The notes under the pieces were generated by a model, which searched no databases, was not told the origin of the DNA, and worked only from the letters and a program-made list of their open reading frames with translations. From the NCBI GenBank assembly GCA_017427775.1, contig JAFRSD010000035.1, forward strand, positions 62,001 through 126,000: a stretch of DNA of 64,000 nt, given 5' to 3'. This document shows positions 28,645 to 36,132 of this stretch, piece by piece. The number at the start of each line of letters is the position of its first letter. The stretch's first letter is position 1. This stretch comes from Lachnospiraceae bacterium. Lineage in GTDB: Bacteria > Bacillota > Clostridia > Lachnospirales > Lachnospiraceae. Both the position numbers and the translations under genes were made by a program.

Positions 28645-28703
28645 TCCCCGTAACAACTGATAAATCAGTCCTTTCGGGGCGGACTTATCAGTAGTCACGG
28701 AGA
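28645..28703 (-). promoter_or_regulatory. pnp: Long stem-loop in the pnp leader
   Basis: In the transcript, 28703-28685 pairs with 28663-28645 to give a 19-position stem with one mismatch and two G-U pairs, topped by an inner GGAC/GTCC stem. It ends 25 bases before the pnp ATG, just upstream of the AAGGAG. E. coli pnp has a comparable leader stem that RNase III cuts and PNPase then uses for autocontrol; a similar role here is inference. Confidence 0.7.
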
Positions 28704-28757
28704 AAAAGACCCCGCATGTTAATTTAGATATGCGCACATATATCCGCATTCTGTTTG

Positions 28758-28766
28758 ATTATAACA
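28758..28766 (-). promoter_or_regulatory. Extended -10 promoter of pnp
   Basis: TGTTATAAT on the minus strand is a perfect TATAAT with the TGn extension; no good -35 is seen 17 bases upstream. It would give a leader of about 130 bases carrying the stem-loop. The remainder of the 323-base gap between pnp and the GH5 gene (28620-28943) holds the leader, an A/T-rich stretch without an open frame, and the GH5 terminator. Confidence 0.6.
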
Positions 28767-28900
28767 TATCTCCCTCTGAAATTCCATATAAAAACGAAAA
28801 AAAGTACGCATTTCAAGCACATTTTCACATATTTTTCAAGGTTTTTCAGAGCCTTCCTGAGCAGTCCCGTCAGGCATCCGGAAAATGGAACGCAAATCAT

Positions 28901-28937
28901 AAAAAAACCGGAGCTTTCCGCCTCGGGAAAACTCCGG
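28901..28937 (-). terminator. Intrinsic terminator of the folT-folC-folC-GH5 operon
   Basis: CCGGAGTTTTCCC pairs with GGAAAGCTCCGG on the minus strand, with one unpaired base, and is followed by seven T residues. It lies just after the GH5 stop codon. Confidence 0.9.
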
Positions 28938-28943
28938 AATATG

Positions 28944-30584
28944 CTACGGTATCGTAATATCCGTTATTGTTAACGGGCCGTCGGACGCAATGATCAGGCC
29001 GACGCCTTCGAGCGTCCCCTTTGCCCCGATCGAGCGGTTGTAATCCGCCGCCTCAAGACGAATCTCCTTTCCGCTTTCGGTTGCCTTACAGCACCAGAAG
29101 TTTTTACTTGAAACGTTCACGCCGCATTTGATCACGGCTTTCCATCCGTTCACTGCGCTTCCGCCGTTGTTTTTGATCGTAAAATCACACTGATAGCAGT
29201 ATTTACCGCCTTCCATCCAGGTGTTGACCGAAACAAGGGAAACCGTCAGATTTCCGTTCGTTTTGCGGTATGATATGGCTTTCGGCGTACCTTCACCGCC
29301 ACTGTAACCGGTCTCTGCCTGCTCGAGGATCTTCTCCAGTTCCTCGTCGGTAAATTCGGTCTTGCCGTGAAGAATCCGCACAAGCCAGTTTCCTTCAACG
29401 GAGAGGTCCTCTTCGGTAAAGCCGCTCAGCTTCTTTACGCCGTTTTTGATGAGCGACGAACTTTCATTCTTGTTCGCAAGGTTCCAGCAGATATAGGAAA
29501 CCTTGTACTGATCCATGACGGCAACCCATTTGTTCGCTTCTTCGATGTCACATCGTCCGTTTCCGGAAGCATCCGTGATGCCGTATTCGCTGACAAATAC
29601 GGGCAGCCCCGCTTTGATCGCGGCCACCATCTTCGAACGCAGATTATCTTTATGGGTACCGGCATAGAAATGCAGCGCATACATCAGATTGGTGCCCTTC
29701 ACGGGATCGGCTGCAGCACGGTCCACGTCCTGGCTCCAGGTCGGCGTGCCGATGATAATGATCGCGTCCTTCGCATTTGCCCGGATCACGGGAATGATGC
29801 GCTCCGCGTACTTCTTGATCTCCGCCCAGTCCGTTCCGCCGTTCGGTTCATTGCAGATTTCATAGATAACATTGCCGTAAGAAGCGAATTCCTTAGACAT
29901 TTCCTTGAAGAACGCCTCTGCTTCGTCGGCAAATTTCATGGGTGTCAGGTCATGCAGAATATGCCAGTCAATGATGACATACATACCGAGCTCGGAGGCA
30001 AATTGCACGCCGTTTCTGACAATTTTCTTCAGCTTTTCTTTGACTTCGGAGCCGCCGACGCAATAGCCGTTTTCATCGGTGTACATCGCGAGACGAATCA
30101 CGTTTGCACCCCATTCGTCCCGAATGGTTTTAAAAGTGTCTTTGTTTACATATTCCGGGAACCATTGGAGTCCGTGGGTGCTGACGCCCTTTAGCTGGTA
30201 TTCCTTGCCGTTTGCGTCAAGGATCTTCGTGCCGGAAACGGAAAGCTTGCCGTGATTGCCGTAAGGCGTCCCCTCTTCCGGTTTCCAGTCGGGATCGATC
30301 GGCGTACCGGTCGGCTCAGGCGTTACTTCTCCGGTCGGTGTGGCGGTCGGTTCGCCGGTGGGCTCGTCAGTCGGGGTGGCTGTCGGATCACCGGCCGGTG
30401 TCGTCACGTTCTTATCCTGTCCCTTCGACTGCACATAAGGTGTCGGGGTAGCCGTCCCGAAATCCAGGTCGTCTTTATTCTTCTCGCGGTATACAAAGTA
30501 AAATACGATACCGGCAATCAGTAATATCGCCCAGAGAATTCCGAGAATGATCCATCGTTTGAAGGTCTTCTGTTTCTCGTCCAT
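28944..30584 (-). CDS. Membrane-anchored GH5 cellulase with C-terminal CBM
   Basis: A 546-residue enzyme. It has a short basic N-terminus, one membrane segment at about residues 11-31, a Pro/Thr/Glu-rich linker (about 43-105, repeated P-T-x-x-P-T-G), a GH5 TIM barrel (about 110-390) and a CBM2-like beta domain (about 435-546, with W-M-E-G-G-K-Y-x-Y-Q-C-D-F-T-I-K-N-N-G). The acid/base Glu is in Y-E-I-C-N-E-P-N-G-G and the nucleophile Glu in V-F-V-S-E-Y-G-I. It should hydrolyse beta-1,4-glucan while tethered to the outer membrane face. The TM could instead be an uncleaved signal. It begins 11 bases after folC with a strong AGGAGG, so it appears to be the last gene of a folate operon, an odd placement. 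Confidence 0.92.
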   Translation of the reverse strand: MDEKQKTFKRWIILGILWAILLIAGIVFYFVYREKNKDDLDFGTATPTPYVQSKGQDKNVTTPAGDPTATPTDEPTGEPTATPTGEVTPEPTGTPIDPDWKPEEGTPYGNHGKLSVSGTKILDANGKEYQLKGVSTHGLQWFPEYVNKDTFKTIRDEWGANVIRLAMYTDENGYCVGGSEVKEKLKKIVRNGVQFASELGMYVIIDWHILHDLTPMKFADEAEAFFKEMSKEFASYGNVIYEICNEPNGGTDWAEIKKYAERIIPVIRANAKDAIIIIGTPTWSQDVDRAAADPVKGTNLMYALHFYAGTHKDNLRSKMVAAIKAGLPVFVSEYGITDASGNGRCDIEEANKWVAVMDQYKVSYICWNLANKNESSSLIKNGVKKLSGFTEEDLSVEGNWLVRILHGKTEFTDEELEKILEQAETGYSGGEGTPKAISYRKTNGNLTVSLVSVNTWMEGGKYCYQCDFTIKNNGGSAVNGWKAVIKCGVNVSSKNFWCCKATESGKEIRLEAADYNRSIGAKGTLEGVGLIIASDGPLTITDITIP

Positions 30585-30595
30585 TCGTTACCTCC

Positions 30596-31864
30596 TTACT
30601 TCGAGGTCTTACCGAAGAATGTGCGGATCCTGTCCGTCATATAGAGGGAACCGATGCAGAGGATCACGTCCTTCTCGTTTCCTTTCCGCATATACCGGCC
30701 GATCCATCCTTCGGGGTCATCGGTACGTTTCAGTTGAAATTCTTCGCAAAGCCCGATCAGTTCCTCTTCGGGGATAGCCCTCGGGTGATCAAACCGGAAG
30801 AAAGTGATGTCATCTGCAAACTCGTTCATGATCGAAAGCATGCTACGGTAATCCTTGTCCGCCAGGATTCCGGTAAGAATATGAATCCTGCGGCCGACAA
30901 ATGCGGACGTCGCAAAGAACTCTTCCGCTGCCGCGATACATTGCGGATTATGTCCGCCGTCAAGATAAACGGCAGGCTTGCTGTTTAACAGTTCCATCCG
31001 TGCCGGCCATTCCACATTGGCCATGCCGCGTATAATGTCGATATCGCTGATATAGTAATCCGTCTTGTTCAGTACGCGGATCACCTCGATCGCGGTTGCG
31101 CAGTTCTTCTGCTGGTGCTTGCCGAGAAGACGAAGTTCGATATCGTAGTCACGATAACGGAAATGTTCGAAATGCGGAACTGCGGGGAGTGGTTTTAAAA
31201 GCGCAAGATCAACCGTATGCACGGGCGCGTTCTTGCTTTCCGCCGTTTTCATAAGCACTTCCATTGCTTCCGGACAGGAAGGATACAATACGACGTCGCA
31301 ATCCTTTTTGATGATGCCCGCTTTGGCCGAAGCGATTTCCGGGATCGTATCTCCGAGGATTTTACAATGATCCAGCCCGATATTCATGATCACGCTGCAA
31401 AGCGGATTCGGAATAATATTGGTCGGATCATATGTTCCGCCGAGACCGGTTTCGAGAACGACGATGTCGCATTTTTCTCTCGTAAAATAAAGAAGCGCGA
31501 TGATCGTCAGCAGTTCAAACTGGTTCGGCGCATCCGAAAGGGTATCCGTATAATTCATCACTTCTGTGGCAATTTCCGTCAGCGTTTCCTTCGGAATCAA
31601 TTCTCCGTTGATCTGGATCCGCTCGCGGAAATCATGAATATACGGGGAAGTAAACAATCCGACACGGTACCCGGCTTCCTTTAAAACCGAATGCAGCATC
31701 GCGGAGACTGAGCCCTTGCCGTTCGTTCCGGCAACATGGATAACCTTCAGGCTCTCTTCGGGGTTACCGAAGTATTCCATTGTCTTCTTCATGCGGTACA
31801 GACCCGCAAACTGTGAAAAAAAGCTTTTCGACGTAAGTTTCGTCAGAATATCATCATAAGTCAC
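30596..31864 (-). CDS. folC: FolC-type folylpolyglutamate/dihydrofolate synthase
   Basis: A 422-residue ATP-dependent Mur-ligase-fold enzyme that adds glutamate to folates (and in some bacteria makes dihydrofolate from dihydropteroate). The P-loop is V-A-G-T-N-G-K-G-S near residue 45. The canonical folate-site segment S-P-Y-I-H-D-F-R-E-R-I-Q-I-N-G follows, and D-G-G-H-N-P opens the C-terminal domain. It starts with GTG at 31864 after AAGAGG, 15 bases past the other folC-like gene. Of the two paralogues this one keeps the standard ERI folate-site signature and is the better candidate for the housekeeping FolC. Confidence 0.92.
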   Translation of the reverse strand: MTYDDILTKLTSKSFFSQFAGLYRMKKTMEYFGNPEESLKVIHVAGTNGKGSVSAMLHSVLKEAGYRVGLFTSPYIHDFRERIQINGELIPKETLTEIATEVMNYTDTLSDAPNQFELLTIIALLYFTREKCDIVVLETGLGGTYDPTNIIPNPLCSVIMNIGLDHCKILGDTIPEIASAKAGIIKKDCDVVLYPSCPEAMEVLMKTAESKNAPVHTVDLALLKPLPAVPHFEHFRYRDYDIELRLLGKHQQKNCATAIEVIRVLNKTDYYISDIDIIRGMANVEWPARMELLNSKPAVYLDGGHNPQCIAAAEEFFATSAFVGRRIHILTGILADKDYRSMLSIMNEFADDITFFRFDHPRAIPEEELIGLCEEFQLKRTDDPEGWIGRYMRKGNEKDVILCIGSLYMTDRIRTFFGKTSK

Positions 31865-31879
31865 GGCAAATACAACCTC

Positions 31880-33133
31880 TTAAATAAACAACCCGACATC
31901 GCGGAATGATTGTTCCAGTTCGGCCATCATGTAAAGCGTGCCGGTGCAAAGCACATTGGCACCTTCCCGATATGCATCTGCGGCTCGTTCCGCCGCTTCT
32001 TTCAGGGAATGCATCGCGTCCGCTTCCGCCCCGATGCTCTTCAGATATTTCCGAAGTTCCTTTGCGGGAAGCGCACGCGGATTGTCTGGCGTAACGGCAA
32101 GGAATTTCGACGCGAAAGGCAGCAGCTGCGGGTACATCGCGGCATAATCCTTATCGGCCATAACGCCCGTAACAATCAGGAACTTATCAGCGTTAGGAAG
32201 CGCCGCAAGCGTTTCGCAAAGAGCCTTCGTGCAGTCGGGATTATGACCTCCGTCAAGAATAAAATACGGCTTATTTCGGCGAATGTCAAACCGGAACGGT
32301 AACTTTGCTTCCTCTAAACCTTTCCGGATCGCTTCGTCGGTCAGGAATACGTTCTTTAAACGGAGCGCATAGGCTGCTGCGCAGACGGTCTTCGCATTTT
32401 CCTTCTGAAAGGTCCCGGGCAGTTTCAGACGGGCGCCGAGACGCGACTGGGAAATGTTGATCTGCGGATCGTTCGCATAAAGGAACGGACAGCCGTTATC
32501 GAAAGCGTACTGTTCGCAGTATTTGCGGACTTCCTTCTCGTTATCGGCTAAAACGATCGGCTCTCCGGGGGATACGATCCCGCACTTTTCACGGATGATC
32601 TCCCCGATGGTACTTCCGAGGTATTTCTCGTGATCCATTGCCACGTGGGTGATGACCGTCATGATGCCGGGCGTTTCAAGATTAGTCGCATCCTTCTGTC
32701 CGCCCATGCCGGCTTCAAGAACGACATACTCGCAGTCTTTCGCTGCAAAAAGTAATATCCCGAGAGCAACTGAAAGCTCGAACTCGGAAGGATACTCTTC
32801 GTCCGAGAACCCTCCGCAGACGACCGAAAGCGCTTCCGCGGCATTACAGTAATCCTCGTCGGATACTGGCTCGCCGAGAATACGGTAATAATCCTTTAAA
32901 CCGAACAACGCCGGGCTTGACATGGTGCCGACCGAATAACCGCCTGCCTTCAGAACCGACGATATCATCGCGGAAACGGATCCTTTGCCGTTCGTTCCGA
33001 CAACATGGATCAGTTTCATATTTTTCTCCGGATTGTCCAAAAGCCGCATCAGCTTACGGATGCGGCTCAAACCGGGTTTCGACACGTTGGTCTTCTCGTT
33101 TTTTATGAAAGCATATGCTTCTTCAATCTTCAA
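31880..33133 (-). CDS. Divergent FolC-like ligase
   Basis: A 417-residue paralogue of the following folC. P-loop V-V-G-T-N-G-K-G-S near residue 46, V-L-E-A-G-M-G-G, and D-G-G-H-N-P-D are kept, so ATP-dependent ligation is likely. The segment that in FolC reads S-P-x-x-x-x-x-x-E-R-I is changed to S-P-A-L-F-G-L-K-D-Y-Y-R-I-L, so its substrate may differ from ordinary folate. It begins with TTG at 33133, 7 bases after AAGGAG, and overlaps the end of folT by 11 bases, which implies translational coupling. Control by the THF riboswitch upstream supports a folate-related role. Whether it is a second polyglutamyl ligase or a specialised enzyme is open. Confidence 0.85.
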   Translation of the reverse strand: MKIEEAYAFIKNEKTNVSKPGLSRIRKLMRLLDNPEKNMKLIHVVGTNGKGSVSAMISSVLKAGGYSVGTMSSPALFGLKDYYRILGEPVSDEDYCNAAEALSVVCGGFSDEEYPSEFELSVALGILLFAAKDCEYVVLEAGMGGQKDATNLETPGIMTVITHVAMDHEKYLGSTIGEIIREKCGIVSPGEPIVLADNEKEVRKYCEQYAFDNGCPFLYANDPQINISQSRLGARLKLPGTFQKENAKTVCAAAYALRLKNVFLTDEAIRKGLEEAKLPFRFDIRRNKPYFILDGGHNPDCTKALCETLAALPNADKFLIVTGVMADKDYAAMYPQLLPFASKFLAVTPDNPRALPAKELRKYLKSIGAEADAMHSLKEAAERAADAYREGANVLCTGTLYMMAELEQSFRDVGLFI

Positions 33134-33701
33134 CAGCTTTCTCCTTCCGGTCGTACCGGTAATAGATGCCCTGCCTCTTTAAAAAGGCGCGTAAATGCGG
33201 GAATACCGACTTATTCAGCGCAAACAAAACGGGAATCTCCACTGCGGTAAGGAAAGCGGCCTGCGCGGCACGTCCGCCCCAGGAAGCCCAATTGTTCGGC
33301 ATTCCGTTGTACATGATAAGGCCGATCGTTGTGATCACTGTTCCGCAGATAAACTGGTCGAAAAGAACAACAAGAACGGTAAATACGATGTTCGGCTCCT
33401 TCTTACGGTATACATATCCGAAACCGAGTCCTCTTAACAGCGCGGCAACGGAAATGAACGGATTAACGCTTCCGTAGATGAACACGGAACCGATGAAATC
33501 AGCAGCCCAACTGCACAATCCGCCGAGCAGCGTTCCGACGCACAAGCCGGTTACCGCTCTCGTGATAAAGGTAAGTCCGATCCGGTAAAAAGGGGTCGAG
33601 ATCGACAGATACCGTTCAAACAGGAACTGCAGCGCGATCATCATAGCGCAAAGACAAATGATGATCGGTGCCACCATGGATTTTGACTTTTTTTCGTTCA
33701 T
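33123..33701 (-). CDS. folT: FolT-like folate ECF transporter substrate-binding (S) component
   Basis: A 192-residue membrane protein with about six helices, the size and hydropathy of ECF S components. The block L-T-F-I-T-R-A-V-T-G-L-C-V-G-T-L-L-G-G resembles the folate-family S unit and includes the small-residue helix used to dock on EcfT. It captures folate and works with shared EcfA/EcfA'/EcfT, which are not in this window. The open frame runs to 33830, but the ATG at 33701 follows AAAGGAG and the upstream part is the riboswitch. Gene order riboswitch-folT-folC is the diagnostic context. Confidence 0.88.
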   Translation of the reverse strand: MNEKKSKSMVAPIIICLCAMMIALQFLFERYLSISTPFYRIGLTFITRAVTGLCVGTLLGGLCSWAADFIGSVFIYGSVNPFISVAALLRGLGFGYVYRKKEPNIVFTVLVVLFDQFICGTVITTIGLIMYNGMPNNWASWGGRAAQAAFLTAVEIPVLFALNKSVFPHLRAFLKRQGIYYRYDRKEKAVED

Positions 33702-33707
33702 AAAAAA

Positions 33708-33748
33708 ATTCTCCTTTCCTTGATTCGCTTGTACCAAAAAGGAGAATT
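33708..33748 (-). terminator. Riboswitch expression platform: terminator hairpin that also covers the folT RBS
   Basis: AATTCTCCTTT (33748-33738) pairs perfectly over 11 bp with AAAGGAGAATT (33718-33708), with a 19-base loop, and the second arm is followed by T residues up to the folT ATG. The second arm contains the AAAGGAG ribosome binding site. The same helix can therefore terminate transcription and hide the RBS. Confidence 0.82.
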
Positions 33749-33756
33749 CCCTTTCA

Positions 33757-33854
33757 GCAGCGAGATGCGAAATCCGTATCGCAAGCGAAACGCTTTTCGT
33801 TCCGCGGACAACTCTCCGTCCCGCGGACACTTAACGCACAGAATCCTACTCTGC
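33757..33854 (-). promoter_or_regulatory. Tetrahydrofolate (THF) riboswitch
   Basis: The minus strand carries the THF (folT) aptamer landmarks in order: a GCAG/CTGC closing helix, AGAGTAG at the 5' side, the conserved GCGTTAAGTGT, a GC-rich arm (TCCGCGGGAC with GTTGTCCGCGGA) leading to GAACGAAAAGCG, then GCGATACGG and GCATCTCGCTGC closing the 3' side. It matches the known consensus closely by eye and precedes folT, the class's typical target. It senses reduced folates and should switch the operon off when they are plentiful. The promoter is not clear; TATTAT just upstream is too close to the aptamer to be sure. Confidence 0.92.
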
Positions 33855-33901
33855 ATAATATTTTTAGATATGTTTTGAAATACCGTCATAATGAAACAAT
33901 A

Positions 33902-33924
33902 GGGCCATGTATTTCACATGGCCC
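33902..33924 (-). terminator. Hairpin after rpsO
   Basis: GGGCCATGT and ACATGGCCC form a perfect 9-bp stem with a 5-base loop, 13 bases past the rpsO stop. The tail (TATTGTTTC) is a poor T-tract, so termination may be leaky. Confidence 0.6.
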
Positions 33925-33936
33925 CCAATGCATGCA

Positions 33937-34203
33937 TTATTTACGAATTTCAAGCTTTTCGATCAACTCACGGTAAGCATTGATGTCCTTGGACTTCAGA
34001 TAATCAAGAAGACCACGTCTCTGACCTACCATCTTGTAAAGACCGCGACGGGAATGATTATCCTGCTTGTTGTTCTTAAGATGCTCAGTGAGCTCCTTGA
34101 TCCTTGCGGAAAGGAGTGCAATCTGAACCTCTGTGGAACCGGTGTCCAGGGCATTCTTGCCGTACTGGGCAACAATCTGTGCCTTCTGCTCTTTCGAAAT
34201 CAT
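33937..34203 (-). CDS. rpsO: Ribosomal protein S15
   Basis: An 88-residue S15, the primary 16S rRNA binder of the 30S platform. It shows the family blocks [15 protein letters not shown] and [11 protein letters not shown]. The frame extends five codons upstream, but that ATG overlaps the GGAGG; ATG at 34203, 8 bases after GGAGG, gives the normal protein. It is transcribed alone from 34292-34320. pnp does not follow directly, unlike in many bacteria. Confidence 0.97.
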   Translation of the reverse strand: MISKEQKAQIVAQYGKNALDTGSTEVQIALLSARIKELTEHLKNNKQDNHSRRGLYKMVGQRRGLLDYLKSKDINAYRELIEKLEIRK

Positions 34204-34291
34204 TTTTGTTTCCTCCAAAATGTTTTAATTTACGCCGTGTCCTAAGCTCCGGTTGAGGATTCCAAAAGCTGAGGGCCGGTCAACGATTGAT

Positions 34292-34320
34292 AATATAGCA
34301 CAAGTACTAACGTTTGTAAA
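34292..34320 (-). promoter_or_regulatory. Promoter of rpsO
   Basis: TTTACA (rc of 34315-34320), 17 bases, TATATT (rc of 34292-34297). It leaves a leader of about 80 bases before the S15 start that contains CCGG/CTCAGC-type complementary segments, a possible site for S15 autocontrol; no specific known leader motif could be confirmed. Confidence 0.65.
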
Positions 34321-34329
34321 TACTTTTTT

Positions 34330-35235
34330 CTACTGTTTGCGGTTCATTTTCTCTACGGTTTCCTTATCCATCCGGATCTGTTCCGAAAGTTCCTCCACGG
34401 AAGCGAATTTCCGCTCCGGTCGGATTCTTTCGGCAAAGGAGACCTTAATAAACGCTCCGTAGGGAACGGATTGTGCAGGCGTTTTGAGAAGATGCGTCTC
34501 AACCGAAACTCTTCCGTCATCCTTTACGGACGGATTCACGCCGACATTCGTAACGGAAGGATATGCGATGCCTTCGTATTCGGTAAATGTCCTGTATACG
34601 CCGAACGGCGGCAGCAGTTTCTCCGAAGGAGGAGCAAGATTCAGCGTCGGAAAATGCATGACTCTTCCGAGCTTGCGCCCTTCCCTCGTATTTCCGCAGA
34701 TATAATACGACTGTCCCAGTAGTTCCGTAACCTTATCGGTTGCTCCTTCGGTGATCCTGCGGCGGATTTCCGTACTCGAAACCGGCTTACCGTCTGCCTT
34801 CTCGGCGGGTACGACCGTAACCTTCGCGCCGTACTTCGCAGCCTCTTTTTCAAGCAGATCGGTATCGCCGCTTCGGTCTTTGCCGAACCGGAAGCCCTCT
34901 CCGACATAGATCTGCTTAGCCTTTAACTGTCCGATCAGGATCTCGCGGACAAATGTAACCGCATCCGTGTTTCTGACCTGCTCCGTAAAGGTCAGATTGA
35001 CATACGCGTCGAATCCCAGTTCTTCGCAAAGCGCCTGCTTCTCGGAAAAGGATAATATTTCCTTCGATTCCTTCGTTTCCGTCGCGATCGAAAGAATTGC
35101 TTTTGAAAGCGCGCCGCAATTAAGGCTCATTTTTTCAAGAAGTACGCGGTGACCGAGGTGCAGTCCGTCGAATTTGCCTACCATAACGGCACAATCCGGT
35201 CCGTCATATGCCGCCGGTGTCATGTATAGTTTCAT
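34330..35235 (-). CDS. ribF: RibF, bifunctional riboflavin kinase/FAD synthetase
   Basis: A 301-residue enzyme that makes FMN and then FAD. The N-terminal nucleotidyltransferase domain has V-G-K-F-D-G-L-H-L-G-H and the S-S-T-E-I-R-R motif. The C-terminal riboflavin-kinase barrel (about 180-295) has G-R-x-L-G-x-x-x-x-F-P-T-L-N and T-N-V-G-V-N-P-S, with the F-A-E-R-I-R-P-E-x-K-F strand near the end. It follows truB after 11 bases, the standard truB-ribF pair, and is the last gene of the rimP operon. Confidence 0.95.
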   Translation of the reverse strand: MKLYMTPAAYDGPDCAVMVGKFDGLHLGHRVLLEKMSLNCGALSKAILSIATETKESKEILSFSEKQALCEELGFDAYVNLTFTEQVRNTDAVTFVREILIGQLKAKQIYVGEGFRFGKDRSGDTDLLEKEAAKYGAKVTVVPAEKADGKPVSSTEIRRRITEGATDKVTELLGQSYYICGNTREGRKLGRVMHFPTLNLAPPSEKLLPPFGVYRTFTEYEGIAYPSVTNVGVNPSVKDDGRVSVETHLLKTPAQSVPYGAFIKVSFAERIRPERKFASVEELSEQIRMDKETVEKMNRKQ

Positions 35236-35246
35236 GGCATTACCTG

Positions 35247-36131
35247 TTACAAAAACATTTTCACGGGCCGGTACATGCCGTCCCGAAGTTCATAAAGCGC
35301 TTTGAAAACGCCGTCCTCATAAACTCTGACTTTCTCACGCGGTCCATCCGTGACATTAAGCTGCTCGGCATACAAGGGGTTGCCGTTATGAAGATAAAGT
35401 TTACCCTCTTCGGTCACATCAGCCCTGCCGTAATCCGTGAACAGCGTATCCGCCGGGATCAGGATCGAATCGATATCGCCGGCGAGGAAGATCTCCCGCA
35501 CTTCATCAATCGTATGCGAATCCTCCAGTTTGAAACCGGTCGTCTCGTTTCGTACAAGACTGCTCATAGAGGCGCCGCAGCCGAGTGCTTCCCCGATATC
35601 GTTACAAAGCGTCCGGATATAGGTTCCTTTCGAGCACTGCACAAGCATGGAAAATGTGCCGGCGTTTCCGTCAAAACCGGAAACCTCAATCCGGTCGATC
35701 CGGATCTTCTTTCGCTCCCGTTCCACCGTAATGCCTTTTCGCGCAAGATCCACAAGCTTATGACCGTCAACCTTTCTCGCGGAATACATCGGTGTCAGCT
35801 GAAGGCTCTCCCCGAGAAAAGCCTCCGCCGCTTTCCGGACTTCTTCTTCGGTAATATCCGGTTTGCATTCTTTGAGAACCGTGCCGCTCAGGTCCTGCGT
35901 ATCGGTCATAACGCCGAGCTTTACGCCTGCGGTATAAACCTTTACGCCCTCCATGATCAGGTCGCAGACCTTGGTCGCGTTTCCGATGCAAACGGGAAGC
36001 ACGCCTGTTGCGTCCGGATCAAGCGTACCGGTATGACCGATCTTCTTTACATGCAAAATACCTCTCAACTTTGCAACAACATCGTGAGAGGTATAGCCTT
36101 GTTCTTTTTTGATCACTAAAATTCCGTTCAT
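35247..36131 (-). CDS. truB: TruB, tRNA pseudouridine-55 synthase
   Basis: A 294-residue pseudouridine synthase for the T-loop U55 of tRNAs. The catalytic Asp is in G-H-T-G-T-L-D-P-D-A-T-G near residue 40, with the K-x-x-G-Y-T-S-H-D motif before it and S-K-G-T-Y-I-R-T-L in the middle. A PUA-like C-terminal part is present. The ATG lies just past the nrnA stop (TGATATG) without a clear Shine-Dalgarno, so its translation is probably coupled to nrnA. Confidence 0.95.
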   Translation of the reverse strand: MNGILVIKKEQGYTSHDVVAKLRGILHVKKIGHTGTLDPDATGVLPVCIGNATKVCDLIMEGVKVYTAGVKLGVMTDTQDLSGTVLKECKPDITEEEVRKAAEAFLGESLQLTPMYSARKVDGHKLVDLARKGITVERERKKIRIDRIEVSGFDGNAGTFSMLVQCSKGTYIRTLCNDIGEALGCGASMSSLVRNETTGFKLEDSHTIDEVREIFLAGDIDSILIPADTLFTDYGRADVTEEGKLYLHNGNPLYAEQLNVTDGPREKVRVYEDGVFKALYELRDGMYRPVKMFL

Positions 36132-36132
36132 A

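Noticed and set aside
26634..28694. A 686-codon open frame on the plus strand
   Set aside because: Antisense shadow of pnp, which is fully conserved on the other strand.
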